DNA of 64,000 nucleotides from Olsenella_K absiana (GCF_036408855.1 NZ_JAZGJQ010000007.1:1-64000); one strand, 5' to 3'; counted from the stretch's first letter, positions 54,554 to 63,633 are shown. Notes: generated by a model not told the origin, from the letters alone. Numbers and translations: made by a program.

Positions 54554-56239
54554 CTAGCGCTCGCAGAGCCAGTAGGCGCACGAGAACGCACCCAGCTCCG
54601 AGCCCGCGCCGAAGTCGTGGTCCGAGCCGTCGATGAGGTCGACGGCCCTGCCGCAACCGGCGTCGAAGTGCAGGATGACGGGCTCGGGGGCCGCGTTCAC
54701 CGCGACGATGACGCGACGGCCCCCCGCGGCGCGCTGGAACACCAGCTGCTGGGGCTGGCAGAGCAGCTCGTGGTAGTCTCCCTCGCAGAGGGCCTCGGCG
54801 CCCTCGCTCGCCAGGCGCGCGTCGGCAAGGGCTGAGATCCATTCCGTGAGGTCGTTCCACTCGGGGGCGTCGAGGGCGGGCCTGAGCTCGTGGTCGCCGA
54901 AGCGCTGCTCACCCTCGATGCCCCACTCGCTGCCGTAGTAGACGCACGGGACGCCGCACATGCCGAAGAGCAGGCCGTAGAGCGGGCGCAGCTGGCGCTT
55001 GTCGGAGAGCTGCGTCGCGATCCTCGGCACGTCGTGGTTGTCCACGAAGTCGAGCAGGTGCCTGCCCGTGTAGAGGTCCCAGGGCTTGTCGCCGCTCTGG
55101 CGCTCCAGGGCGTAGGCGATCTCGTGCATGTTGGCGGAGTTCATCGAGCTCCACAGGCCCTTGTAGGCCTCGTAGTTGTAGACGGAGTCGCAGGCGTTGT
55201 CGTTCATCCAGCGGTTGTAGTCGCCGAACATGGTCTCCCCGACGAGGACGAACTTCTCCTTGCGCTTGTCCGTCAGCTCGTTGGCGACGCTGCGCAGATA
55301 GCCGAGGAAGCCGAGGTCGAGGCAGTAGGCCACGTCGAGGCGCAGGCCGTCCACGTCGAAGTCCGCCTCCCAGCCGCGCACCACGTCGGCGAGGTAGGCG
55401 TTGAGCTCGAGGTTTTGGTGGTTGAGCTTCACGAGGTAGGGTACGCCCGCCCAGGTCTCGTAGCCGAAGCCGTCGCCGTACTCGTCGTCGGCGCCCCAAT
55501 CTATATTGAACCAGCCGGCGTAGCGGCTCTGCTGGCGCTTCTCGAGGACGTCCTGGAAGGCCCAGAAGCCCCTGCCCACGTGGTTGAAGACCGCGTCGAG
55601 GATCACGCGGACGCCCGCCTCGTGGAAGGCGCCGACCACGGCGCGCAGGTCTTCGTTGGTGCCCAGGCGCGCGTCCACCTTGGTGTAGTCGCGCGTGTCG
55701 TAGCCGTGCGCGTCGCTCTCGAAGACGGGGTTCAGCATCACGCAGTTGGCGCCGAGCCGGCGCACGTGCTCCACCCAGCCGTCGTCTGCGAGCTTGAGCA
55801 GGCGGTGCTCGTCGTGGTTGGTGGCGCCCTCGTCGGACCCGTCGTTCCTCCAGGGCGCGCCGGTGAGGCCGAGCGGGTAGATCTGGTACATGAAGCAGCC
55901 GTCGTACCAGTTGTCGGCCGTGAGCCAGGGCTGCTCCTGCGGAGCGCGCGGCTTGCGCACCCGCTTGGGGACCCCGCGGGAGAGACCGATCTTGCCCACC
56001 TCGCTCCTGCTGGGGTCGACCGCCTCCTCGAGGCGGTGCAGCAGGCCGAACTCGTCGCAGACGTCGAGCACCGTGCCCACGCTCACCGAGGCGTCTCCGC
56101 GCTCGACGCGGGAGATGGTGTCGCGCGAGACGCCCACGTCGCCCGCGAGCTCGTCCGCCGTCATGCCCGAGATGGCGCGCCAGGCCTTGAGGCTCCCGCC
56201 GATCCGCTGCATGGAGCCGATGGTGTTCTCCTTCGCCAT
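54554..56239 (-). CDS. XRE/HipB-like regulator fused to GH13 alpha-amylase domain
   Basis: A single uninterrupted 561-residue frame. Residues about 14-66 are an XRE helix-turn-helix (MTADELAGDVGVSRDTISRVERGDASVSVGT) followed by the tail GKIGLSRGVPKRVRK typical of complete HipB-like regulators. Residues about 105-480 form a GH13 amylase barrel with all four regions: DAVFNH (215-220), GLRLDVAYC with nucleophile Asp302, GETM with acid Glu335, and FVDNHD with Asp403. No signal peptide, so it acts in the cytoplasm. AAGGAG lies six bases before ATG 56239. It may degrade maltodextrin and sense it at DNA. Confidence 0.9.
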   Translation of the reverse strand: MAKENTIGSMQRIGGSLKAWRAISGMTADELAGDVGVSRDTISRVERGDASVSVGTVLDVCDEFGLLHRLEEAVDPSRSEVGKIGLSRGVPKRVRKPRAPQEQPWLTADNWYDGCFMYQIYPLGLTGAPWRNDGSDEGATNHDEHRLLKLADDGWVEHVRRLGANCVMLNPVFESDAHGYDTRDYTKVDARLGTNEDLRAVVGAFHEAGVRVILDAVFNHVGRGFWAFQDVLEKRQQSRYAGWFNIDWGADDEYGDGFGYETWAGVPYLVKLNHQNLELNAYLADVVRGWEADFDVDGLRLDVAYCLDLGFLGYLRSVANELTDKRKEKFVLVGETMFGDYNRWMNDNACDSVYNYEAYKGLWSSMNSANMHEIAYALERQSGDKPWDLYTGRHLLDFVDNHDVPRIATQLSDKRQLRPLYGLLFGMCGVPCVYYGSEWGIEGEQRFGDHELRPALDAPEWNDLTEWISALADARLASEGAEALCEGDYHELLCQPQQLVFQRAAGGRRVIVAVNAAPEPVILHFDAGCGRAVDLIDGSDHDFGAGSELGAFSCAYWLCER

Positions 56240-56387
56240 GAGCTTCTCCTTACGTCTGAGATATCCGACGTTCACTTTTTACCACAGGATATGTCAGATG
56301 CAAGAAGAATTCCATCGGCGCGCGACGAGGGCCTGTGGCGCCGCCAGGACAGGCCGTAGCTAGGGCGGGGCCTGACGGCGTCCTAGG

Positions 56388-57185
56388 CTAGAGCACCTTG
56401 CTCAGGAAGCTCTTGGTGCGCTCGTTTCGGGGGTGGTGCATGACCTGCTCGGGGTCGCCCTGCTCGACGATCACGCCGCCGTCGATGAAGATGACGCGGT
56501 CGGCCACGTCGTGCGCGAAGCCCATCTCGTGGGTCACGATCACCATGGTCATGCCGTCGTCTGCGAGCTCGCGCATGACGTCGAGGACCTCATGGACCAT
56601 CTCGGGGTCCAGGGCGCTCGTCGGCTCGTCGAACAGCATGATGTCGGGCTGCATGGCGAGGGCGCGCGCGATGGCCACGCGCTGCTGCTGGCCGCCGGAG
56701 AGGGAGCGCGGCATGGCGTCGGCCTTGTCGGCCATGCCCACGCGGGCGAGCAGGTCCATGGCGACCTTGTCCGCCTCCGCCTGGCCCATGAGCTTGAGCT
56801 GCACGGGGGCGTAGGTGAGGTTCTCGCGCACGCTGTAGTGCGGGAAGAGGTTGAACTGCTGGAACACCATGCCGAGGTGGCGACGGATGCGGTCGACGTC
56901 CGCGCCCGGGGCGCAGATGCTCTCGCCGTCGATGACGATGTCGCCGGAGGTGGGCTCCTCGAGGCGGTTGATGCAGCGCAGCATGGTCGACTTGCCGGAG
57001 CCGGAGGGGCCGATCACGCAGACGACCTCGCCCGGCTGGACGTCCAGGTCGATGCCGCTCAGCACCTCGTTGTCGCCGAAGCTCTTGCGCAGGCCCGTGA
57101 TGCGGATCTTGGGCTGGCCCGCCTTGTCGCCCGTCGCAGGCGCGCCCGCCGGCGTGGTGGCGCCCTTCGTGGTCTTGTCGTCCAT
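56388..57185 (-). CDS. Amino acid ABC transporter ATP-binding protein
   Basis: A 265-residue ABC ATPase of the polar amino-acid uptake class. Walker A GPSGSGKSTM, Q-loop MVFQQFNLFPHYSV, signature LSGGQQQRVAIARALA, Walker B IMLFDEPTSALDPE and switch His in VTHEMGFA are intact. About 25 residues of Lys/Thr/Ala-rich sequence precede the domain. The ATG directly abuts the permease stop. Third gene of the binding protein-permease-ATPase operon. Confidence 0.95.
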   Translation of the reverse strand: MDDKTTKGATTPAGAPATGDKAGQPKIRITGLRKSFGDNEVLSGIDLDVQPGEVVCVIGPSGSGKSTMLRCINRLEEPTSGDIVIDGESICAPGADVDRIRRHLGMVFQQFNLFPHYSVRENLTYAPVQLKLMGQAEADKVAMDLLARVGMADKADAMPRSLSGGQQQRVAIARALAMQPDIMLFDEPTSALDPEMVHEVLDVMRELADDGMTMVIVTHEMGFAHDVADRVIFIDGGVIVEQGDPEQVMHHPRNERTKSFLSKVL

Positions 57186-57863
57186 CTAGGCACGCATCCT
57201 TTTCTCGACGGTCCTCGAGACGAGCATGAGGACGCTGGTGATCAGGAGGAAGACGACGGCGACCCAAGTGTAGGTCGCGAACGACTCCATGGTCCTGCCG
57301 ACGTAGATCCTCGCCTGGTACATGATCTCGCCGAGGCCGATGGCGTAGAGGATCGTCGAGTCCTTGAGCGTGATGATGCACTGGTTCACGAGGGAGGGCA
57401 GGCAGATGCGCACCGCCTGGGGCAGGATGATCTTGCGCATCGAGGTGGCGTAGCTCACGCCGAGGCTGCGGGAGGCCTCCATCTGGCCCTTGGGCACGGC
57501 CTCGATGGACCCGCGGAATATCTCGGAGATGTAGGCGCCCGCGTTGAGCGTCAGGGTGAGGATCGAGGCGGTGAGAACGCTCACGCGGAACTCGGTCGCG
57601 CCGAGGAGCTGGAAGAGCTGCGGGAGGGCGAAGTAGACGTAGAACGCCTGGACGAGCATCGGCGTGCCGCGGATGATCCAGATGTAGAACTTGGCGATGC
57701 CCCTCAGGACCTTCAGGTGCGAGAGGTGCATGAGGCAGACGAGGATGCCCAGGACCATCGCTATCACGAGCGACAGGACGGTCACGTACAGGGTGGTGCC
57801 GAGGCCGCTGGCGAGCATCGGCCCCACCCCCTGCAGGGTCTGAATCAGGCTTTCGGGGTTCAA
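57186..57863 (-). CDS. Amino acid ABC transporter permease
   Basis: A 225-residue HisM/GlnP-type permease with about five membrane helices and the EAA loop region EASRSLGVSYATSMRKIILPQAVRICLPSL. IIRGTPMLVQAF is the typical family sequence. The start is TTG 57861-57863, supported by GGAGGGAGGG just upstream and 47 bases after the binding protein stop. Substrate is a polar amino acid, not further defined. Confidence 0.93.
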   Translation of the reverse strand: MNPESLIQTLQGVGPMLASGLGTTLYVTVLSLVIAMVLGILVCLMHLSHLKVLRGIAKFYIWIIRGTPMLVQAFYVYFALPQLFQLLGATEFRVSVLTASILTLTLNAGAYISEIFRGSIEAVPKGQMEASRSLGVSYATSMRKIILPQAVRICLPSLVNQCIITLKDSTILYAIGLGEIMYQARIYVGRTMESFATYTWVAVVFLLITSVLMLVSRTVEKRMRA

Positions 57864-57910
57864 ACGTCCCTCCCTCCAGAGTCAGGCCGCGAGCGGCCCG
57901 CGCCTCGCCC

Positions 57911-58714
57911 CTAGGCGAGGTACTTGTTCACGATCTTCTCGTAGTCCCCGGAGCTCTTGAGCTCCTTGAGGCCCTTGTCGAACGCCTCGAGGAGGTCCTG
58001 GTTCTGGCCCTTCATGACCGCGAAGCCATACGGCGTGGAGTAGTTCTCCTTCTCCTCGGTCACGATCTTGAGCCCGTTGCCCTGCTGGATGCCGTAGGAC
58101 ATGACGGGGTAGTCCTCGAAGCAGGCGACGGAGTTCCCGGTGAGGACGTCCTGGTACATGATCGAGGAGTCGTCGAAGTAGGTCAGCGTGAAGCCGTACT
58201 TGGAGGAGAGGTCCTCCGCGCAGGAGGCGCCCTGCGTGCCGGTCTTGGCCGCCACGGTCTTGCCGCCGAGGTCGTCATAGCCGGCGACGGAGCTGCCGTC
58301 CTTGACCGCCATGCAGACGTAGGAGTCGTAGTAGGCGTCCGAGAAGTCGTACTTCTTCTTGCGCTCGTCGGTGATCGACATGCCCGCGATGACGGCGTCA
58401 GCCTGGCCGCTCTCGAGCGCGGCGACCGCGGCGTCGAAGCCGAGGGACTGCAGGTCGTACTTGAAGCCCTCCTTCTCCGCGCAGGCGGCGAGGATGTCGA
58501 CGTCGATGCCGACGAACTTGCCGGAGTCGTCCGTGAACTCGAACGGGGCGAACGTGGTGTCGGTGGCGACGACGTAGGAGGCCTTCGAGAAGCCGCCGTT
58601 GCCGGAGCCGCCCGAGGCACTGGTGCCGCCGCAGCCGACGAGGCCGAGGCTGGCCACCGCCGTGGCACCGCCGACGAGTCCGAGGAAGTTGCGCCGGGTG
58701 ATGGAGTTGCTCAT
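57911..58714 (-). CDS. Amino acid ABC transporter substrate-binding lipoprotein
   Basis: A 267-residue extracellular solute-binding protein family 3 member. The N-terminus ITRRNFLGLVGGATAVASLGLVGCGG has a twin-arginine motif and a lipobox, so it is probably a Tat lipoprotein. The binding domain contains TFAPFEFTDDSGKFVGIDVDI and GMSITDERKKKYDFSDAYY, typical of polar amino-acid receptors. ATG 58712-58714 is placed by AAGGGGGA; the longer reading to 58795 is without signals. First gene of the transporter operon. Confidence 0.94.
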   Translation of the reverse strand: MSNSITRRNFLGLVGGATAVASLGLVGCGGTSASGGSGNGGFSKASYVVATDTTFAPFEFTDDSGKFVGIDVDILAACAEKEGFKYDLQSLGFDAAVAALESGQADAVIAGMSITDERKKKYDFSDAYYDSYVCMAVKDGSSVAGYDDLGGKTVAAKTGTQGASCAEDLSSKYGFTLTYFDDSSIMYQDVLTGNSVACFEDYPVMSYGIQQGNGLKIVTEEKENYSTPYGFAVMKGQNQDLLEAFDKGLKELKSSGDYEKIVNKYLA

Positions 58715-59176
58715 GTTGTTTCCCCCTTGCGGTCTCATGCGAGGTTTCCATGGTCGGAGGGCTGGTGCCGCGCGCCGGGAGGCGGCCCGAGGCAAGCGCC
58801 CACCCCGCCCGATAGATGGTACATTCCATGATTGCCGCCCAACGTTTCGTACCTGTGATTAACCGTTTACATTTCATTAAGAAATGTGACTTGTATCGGC
58901 CTTCACCTGCACAAAGGAAAGGTCCGGCGTACGAGAAGGCAGAGGGCGGCCACAGGTGCCGTCTCTTTATATGCATGTCCATGCATACGTCCACAGCTCC
59001 TCCACAAGGGCGCGCCTCGCGTCCCGCCCGGCGGGCGCCAGGCGGGACGCTCCCCCGCGCCGGCGTGCCCCTGAGGGACGCGCTACCATGGGAGGTCTGA
59101 AAGGCGGACAAGGACGACGGGCAGAGGGGGCGCACGCGACCGTTAGGCGACGCGCCCGCGTTGGAGGCTTAACGGC
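58715..59176. promoter_or_regulatory. Divergent region between ABC transporter and MATE gene
   Basis: A 462-base gap with an A+T-rich segment at 58805-58900. Two inverted repeats stand out: ACATTTC-N5-GAAATGT (58869-58887) and TATGCATG-TC-CATGCATA (58970-58987, eight perfect pairs). Both are operator-like. The remainder (59000-59150) is G+C-rich and shows nothing. Confidence 0.45.
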
Positions 59177-60574
59177 ATGGCAGAGGGCGCGGCGGCGGGA
59201 GGGGGACGGCACGGGGCCTCGGCCTCGCGCCAGATCGACATGACGCGGGGCTCCCTTGCGGACAAGGTCCTGCTCTTCGCCGTCCCCGTCGCCGTGACGG
59301 CCATGCTGCAGCAGCTCTACAACGTGGCGGACGTCGCTGTCACGGGCCGGTTCGTGAGCGCCGAGGCCATGGCCGCCGTCGGCTGCAACGCCTCGGTCGT
59401 CTCGCTGCTCGTCTCGCTCTTCCAGGGCATCTCCCTCGGGGCCAACGTGACCATCGCCACCGCCATCGGCGCCGAGGAGCCGGACCGCGCGCACCGCGCC
59501 GTCCACACGTCCCTCGTCTTCGCCCTCGCCGGCGGCGTCATCCTCGCCGTCCTTGCGGAGCTCCTCTCGGCGCCGACCCTCACGCTGCTCGGCGTACCCG
59601 ACGACATCTTCGGCATGGCCCTCGCCTACCTCAGGGTCTACGTGGCGGGCCTGCCCGTCGTCTTCCTCTACGACTTCGAGGCGGCCGTCTTCCGCAGCGT
59701 GGGCGACACGCTCACGCCGCTTCGGACCCTCGTGGTCTCGAGCGGCGCGAACATCGCGCTCGACCTCCTCGTGGCCCGCGTGCTCGGCTGGGGTCCGGCC
59801 GGCGTCGCGCTGACGACCGTGGCCGCGACCGCCGTGGCCGCCGCCATCCTCTTCGCCCGGCTCCTGCGCGCCGGCAAGGCCATCCGCGTCACCGTATCCG
59901 ACCTGCGCGTGGACCGCTGGGCGCTCAAGGAGATCCTCAGGGTGGGGCTTCCCGCCGGCGTCCAGAGCGCGTTCTTCTCCATCGCGAACGTGGTGATCCA
60001 GGGCGCCATCAACAGCCTGGGGCAGACCGTCATCGCGGCGAGCTCGGCCGGCGCGAGCATCGAGTCGCTCACCTACTTCGTCTACAACTCCTTCGGCCAG
60101 GCCTGCACCACCTTCGTGGGTCAGAACCACGGGGCGAGAAGGCCCGACCGCTGTCGCAGGGCGCTCGGGGTCTGCCTGCTCGAGTGCCTGGCCACGGGCG
60201 GCGTCGTCATCGCGCTGGTGCTCGGCTTCGGCCACCAGCTGATCGCCTTCTTCGACCCCGACCCCGCCGTCGTGCGGGAGGGCTACGTCCGCCTGCAGTT
60301 CGTGATCGGCGCCCAGGTCTTCTGCGCCTTCAACGAGAACTTCTCGGGCTACCTGCGCGGGTACGGCATGTCGCTCCTGCCGGCCGCCCTCACCGTCTTC
60401 AGCATCGTGATCCTGCGCCTCGCCTACGTCGCGGTCGTGTTCGCGCACGACCCCACCTTCCCCTGCCTGCTCGCGGTCTACCCCGTGAGCCTAGGCGTCA
60501 ACGCGGCGGGGCTCGTGCTGCTCTACCTCGCGGTGGGTCGCGGCCTCGGCGAGGGCGCGGCGGCCACGCGCTAG
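59177..60574 (+). CDS. MATE family efflux transporter
   Basis: A 465-residue exporter with twelve membrane segments in two MatE halves. FAVPVAVTAMLQQLYNVADVAVTGRFV near the start and the second-half counterpart LRVGLPAGVQSAFFSIANVVIQGAINSLG are typical of the NorM/DinF-like class that exports cationic drugs with Na+ or H+ coupling. GGAGG lies ten bases before ATG 59177; the Met at about residue 22 is an alternative start. Substrate unknown. Confidence 0.92.
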   Translation: MAEGAAAGGGRHGASASRQIDMTRGSLADKVLLFAVPVAVTAMLQQLYNVADVAVTGRFVSAEAMAAVGCNASVVSLLVSLFQGISLGANVTIATAIGAEEPDRAHRAVHTSLVFALAGGVILAVLAELLSAPTLTLLGVPDDIFGMALAYLRVYVAGLPVVFLYDFEAAVFRSVGDTLTPLRTLVVSSGANIALDLLVARVLGWGPAGVALTTVAATAVAAAILFARLLRAGKAIRVTVSDLRVDRWALKEILRVGLPAGVQSAFFSIANVVIQGAINSLGQTVIAASSAGASIESLTYFVYNSFGQACTTFVGQNHGARRPDRCRRALGVCLLECLATGGVVIALVLGFGHQLIAFFDPDPAVVREGYVRLQFVIGAQVFCAFNENFSGYLRGYGMSLLPAALTVFSIVILRLAYVAVVFAHDPTFPCLLAVYPVSLGVNAAGLVLLYLAVGRGLGEGAAATR

Positions 60575-60607
60575 GCCCGGGCAGGCGGCGCCGGCCGAGA
60601 AAGACGT

Positions 60608-60645
60608 GGGGCCGCCGGCGCGGGTCTCCCCACGCCGGCGGCCCC
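60608..60645. terminator. Bidirectional hairpin between MATE and nitroreductase genes
   Basis: A perfect 13-base-pair stem (60608-60620 with 60633-60645) with a 12-base loop, between convergent genes. No U-run on either strand. Confidence 0.65.
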
Positions 60646-60697
60646 GGCCCACATCATGCAAGGCAGGCGCATCTGGGGCGCCCGCCCGTCGCGCTTC

Positions 60698-61270
60698 CTA
60701 GCGGGCGACCTTCACGCGGTCGTCGACGTTCTCCCCGGCCTTGTCGCCCGCGGGCGCCACGATGCCGCCGAAGGGCATCTCGGCGACGAGCGTCCAGCTC
60801 TCGGGGACGGAGAAGAGCTCGCGCACCGCGTCGTCGATCACGGGGTTGTAGTGCTGGACGTTGGCGCCGATGCCGAGGTCCCTCAGGCCCGCCCAGACGG
60901 AGAACTGCAGCATGCCGTTGGCCTGCTGGGCCCAGACGGGGAAGTTCTGAGCGTAGGCGGCGAACTGCTTCTGCAGCCCGCTCACGACGTCCTCATCCAC
61001 GAAGTAGAGCACGGTGCCGGCGGCCGCCTTGAAGCCGTCGATCTTCTCGCGCGCGACCTTGCCGCCGAACGCGTCGAAGACGGCGTCCCAGAGCTGGTCC
61101 TGCTTCTCGCCGAGGGCGACGACGACGCGCTGGCTGCGCATGTTGAAGGCGTCGGGCACGAGCTCGACGATGCGCTTGACGTCGGCGACGACGCGCTCCT
61201 CGGGGACGGGGAGCTCCTTGTTGAGGGCGTAGACGGAGCGCCTCTGCTCCAGGGATTCGATGATTGCCAT
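60698..61270 (-). CDS. Nitroreductase family protein
   Basis: A 190-residue flavin-dependent oxidoreductase of the small nitroreductase type. The N-terminal RRSVYALNKELPVPEERV and PDAFNMRSQRVVV carry the FMN-binding Arg and Ser/Asn residues; the C-terminal GIGANVQHYNPVIDDAVRE and FGGIVAPAGDK are typical of the YdgI/Frm2-like group. GAGAGGA precedes the ATG. It is next to a LigB-type dioxygenase and an HxlR regulator, a common stress-response grouping. Confidence 0.9.
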   Translation of the reverse strand: MAIIESLEQRRSVYALNKELPVPEERVVADVKRIVELVPDAFNMRSQRVVVALGEKQDQLWDAVFDAFGGKVAREKIDGFKAAAGTVLYFVDEDVVSGLQKQFAAYAQNFPVWAQQANGMLQFSVWAGLRDLGIGANVQHYNPVIDDAVRELFSVPESWTLVAEMPFGGIVAPAGDKAGENVDDRVKVAR

Positions 61271-61385
61271 GGTGGTTCCTCTCTCTTCGCTGCTTCTCGT
61301 TGTTCTCCGCCATCCTCGCCGATTGGCCTCGGACGCGTTGCGGGCGCCCCGCGGATGGGTTTGCTATACCCGGACCAAGGCCGTC

Positions 61386-62180
61386 TCACACGCCGAACGC
61401 GTAGCTCGTCATGGAGACGGCGCCGAGGTCGCAGACGTCGTTCAGGACCTCGGGCACCTCGCCCTCGGTCGCGCCGAGCACGTACTCGAGCGGCAGGAAG
61501 TGCTCGGGGGTCGGGGCGGCCTTCTTGTAGTCGGGGAGCTCGTCGGCGTGGAGGAGGCGCTCGTCGTCGCGGGCGAGCACGAGGTCGCGGACAGCGCCGT
61601 CGAACCCGCGCGCCCAGTCGTAGCCCTCCTCGGGCATGCCCCAGTTCACGCGGTAGAGGTTGTGCACGACGTTGCCGCTCGCGAGCAGCAGGTACCCCTC
61701 GTCGCGCAGTGCGGCGAGCCGGCGCCCGGCCTCGTAGGATTCCGCGAGCCCCGCGGCCCTGCTCACGGAGAGCTGCACCACGGGCACGTCCGCCTTGGGG
61801 AAGAGGTGGCAGAGCGTGGTCCACGCGCCGTGGTCGATGCCCCAGGAGCGCTCCACGTCCTCCTCGACCGCAAAGCCCTCCCCCGCTAGCCCGAGCACGC
61901 GCCGGCCCAGCTCGGGGCTGCCCTTCACGGGGTACTTGAAGTCATAGAGCTCCTGGGGGAAGCCGTACATGTCATAGACCTGCTCGGGCTCCTCCTCGGT
62001 CTGGACGAGCCAGCCCGGGGTAAACCAGTGCGCGGAGACCATCAGCGCGGCCTTGGGCCTGCCGTGGCGCTCGACGATCCTCTCTCCCAGGCGCGTGAGC
62101 GCCCTCGTCCTGTCGCTGTCCTCCAAGGCGAGCATGGGGCTGCCGTGCCCCATGAACACCGCCGGCATCCTGTCCGCCAT
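61386..62180 (-). CDS. LigB-type extradiol ring-cleavage dioxygenase (4,5-DOPA dioxygenase-like)
   Basis: A 264-residue class III extradiol dioxygenase of the YgiD/DODA type, normally a zinc or iron enzyme opening catechol rings. Metal and active-site His residues are in FMGHGSPM, VSAHWFT, GIDHGAWTTL and ASGNVVHNL. GAGAGGGGG precedes the ATG. It is divergent from an HxlR regulator with a shared, operator-rich intergenic region, which probably controls it. Confidence 0.9.
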   Translation of the reverse strand: MADRMPAVFMGHGSPMLALEDSDRTRALTRLGERIVERHGRPKAALMVSAHWFTPGWLVQTEEEPEQVYDMYGFPQELYDFKYPVKGSPELGRRVLGLAGEGFAVEEDVERSWGIDHGAWTTLCHLFPKADVPVVQLSVSRAAGLAESYEAGRRLAALRDEGYLLLASGNVVHNLYRVNWGMPEEGYDWARGFDGAVRDLVLARDDERLLHADELPDYKKAAPTPEHFLPLEYVLGATEGEVPEVLNDVCDLGAVSMTSYAFGV

Positions 62181-62222
62181 CGTGGCCCCCTCTCACGTGC
62201 GCCCGCACGAGGTATTGAATCG

Positions 62223-62301
62223 ATACTTAGTACACTTAGAATTGTGACAGGGACCGACTGCGGCGCAAGAGCAATCTTTCGCCATACCTAGTACCCTTGA
62301 G
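62223..62301. promoter_or_regulatory. Two operator-like repeats between dioxygenase and HxlR genes
   Basis: An 18-base element at 62223-62240 beginning ATACTTAGTACACTT recurs at 62284-62301 as ATACCTAGTACCCTT (13 of the first 15 bases identical, 61 bases apart). Each contains a short TACNTAGTA palindrome like HxlR-type binding sites. GTATTGAATCGATAC at 62213-62227 overlaps the first copy. Confidence 0.55.
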
Positions 62302-62334
62302 GAAACCAAGCGAGAAGGACGGGGGTGCCGCGAG

Positions 62335-62796
62335 GTGCGCGATGGGAAGGTGGCCGGGTCGTCGGCCGCGGACGTGGGGGAGCCGCAGGGCGAGAGCGAC
62401 TTCGGCGCGGGGGCGGTCCTGGGGCTCGAGCGCTGCGCGGGCGTGGAGGCAGACCCGTCCGGGGCGCCCTGCCCCTTCGTCACGGCGCAGCAGCTCCTGC
62501 AGGGCAAGTGGTCCATCCTCGTGCTGCACCACCTCGCGGACGGCCCGCTGCGCTTCAACCAGCTCCGCAGGCGCCTGCCGCAGCTCACGGCCGCCACGCT
62601 GACGAGCCAGCTGCGCTACCTCGAGGGGCACGGCATGGTGCGGCGCCAGATCTTCCCCGAGGTGCCGCCGAGGGTCGAGTACTCCCTCACGGATCTGGGC
62701 GAGTCCTTCAAGCCCGTGCTCGACCAGATCCAGGCATGGGGCGCTCGCTACCTCGAGCGGCGCCAGTCCGCGGAAGCCGACGACGGGCGGGGCTAG
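62335..62796 (+). CDS. HxlR family transcriptional regulator
   Basis: A 153-residue protein with the HxlR winged helix over about 48-140: LLQGKWSILVLHHLADGPLRFNQLRRRLPQLTAATLTSQLRYLEGHGMVRRQIFPEVPPRVEY. About 45 residues precede it, including two cysteines (LERCAGVEADPSGAPCPF) that may be redox sensors. GTG 62335 is the start of the open frame and has a weak ribosome site; a shorter start is possible. It probably controls the divergent dioxygenase through the repeats in between. Confidence 0.85.
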   Translation: MRDGKVAGSSAADVGEPQGESDFGAGAVLGLERCAGVEADPSGAPCPFVTAQQLLQGKWSILVLHHLADGPLRFNQLRRRLPQLTAATLTSQLRYLEGHGMVRRQIFPEVPPRVEYSLTDLGESFKPVLDQIQAWGARYLERRQSAEADDGRG

Positions 62797-62833
62797 CACC
62801 AGGCCGGCCCTGCGGCGAGCCATCGCGGCCACA

Positions 62834-62908
62834 GCCAGGCTACGTGCGGCGTAGCCTGGCGAAAGTAGGTGCGCGCCCGCCCCGGAAGGTCCGGGGCGGG
62901 CGCGCACC
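62834..62908. terminator. Twin hairpins between HxlR and ferritin genes
   Basis: Two perfect stems in a row: 11 base pairs (62834-62844 with 62850-62860) and 18 base pairs (62868-62885 with 62891-62908), each with a five-base loop. They lie between convergent genes and presumably end one transcript each; neither has a U-run. Confidence 0.65.
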
Positions 62909-62950
62909 GTCGCCGCCTTCTGCCACAGGCGCAGCTTTGCGCGATGCCGG

Positions 62951-63469
62951 CTACATCGCCATCGTCGTGGTCGGGACGTAGGTGCGCGCCTGGTACTTGG
63001 CGTCCAGGGAGAACAGGCCCTGCGGCGTGGAGCCGAAGATCTTGTAGTCCTGGATCATGTCCTTGGCGTTGGTCTCCTCCTCGCCCTGCTCCTTCACGAA
63101 CCAGTCGAGCAGCTGCATGGTGCGGAAGTCGTGGATGGCGTAGGCGGCTGCGTAGCAGTCGTTGATGAGGCTCGTCACGTACTGCTCGTGCTCGAGGCCG
63201 GCCTCGAGCGGCTCGAGGTCGTTCGTGAAGGTCTTGTCCGGCTTGTCGATGGCCTCCATCGTGGGCTTGAAGTCGTTGTCGAGCAGGTAGCGGCGGAGGA
63301 TCTTGGCGTGGTCGACCTCCTCCTGGACCTGGATCGTGTACCAGTTGGCGTAGCCCTTGAGGCCGCGGTCGTCGTAGTAGTCGGCGAAGGTCTGGTAGAG
63401 GTAGGCGGAGTAGAGCTCCTTGTTAATCTGCGTGTTCAAGATCTCGGAGACCGACTTGTCGAGTGCCAT
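62951..63469 (-). CDS. ftnA: Ferritin
   Basis: A 172-residue non-haem ferritin storing iron. Ferroxidase residues are visible in QINKELYSAYLY (Glu), QVQEEVDHAKIL (Glu, His) and FVKEQGEEE (Glu/Gln). ATG 63467-63469 is chosen because AAAGGAG lies eight bases upstream; the reading to 63523 lacks a site. Alone between the HxlR and GntR-type genes. Confidence 0.94.
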   Translation of the reverse strand: MALDKSVSEILNTQINKELYSAYLYQTFADYYDDRGLKGYANWYTIQVQEEVDHAKILRRYLLDNDFKPTMEAIDKPDKTFTNDLEPLEAGLEHEQYVTSLINDCYAAAYAIHDFRTMQLLDWFVKEQGEEETNAKDMIQDYKIFGSTPQGLFSLDAKYQARTYVPTTTMAM

Positions 63470-63633
63470 GGAGACACTCCTTTCCGCATCGCGCACGATG
63501 CCGTCGCCATTAGATGACGCCACCCATCATAGCAACGCGACGCGCCCTCGGCGGCCGCCCGGACCCCGACGCACCCGGCTCCGCAGACCCGACACGCGCC
63601 CACATGCGAGCCCGCGCCCTCCGGCGCCCGGCG

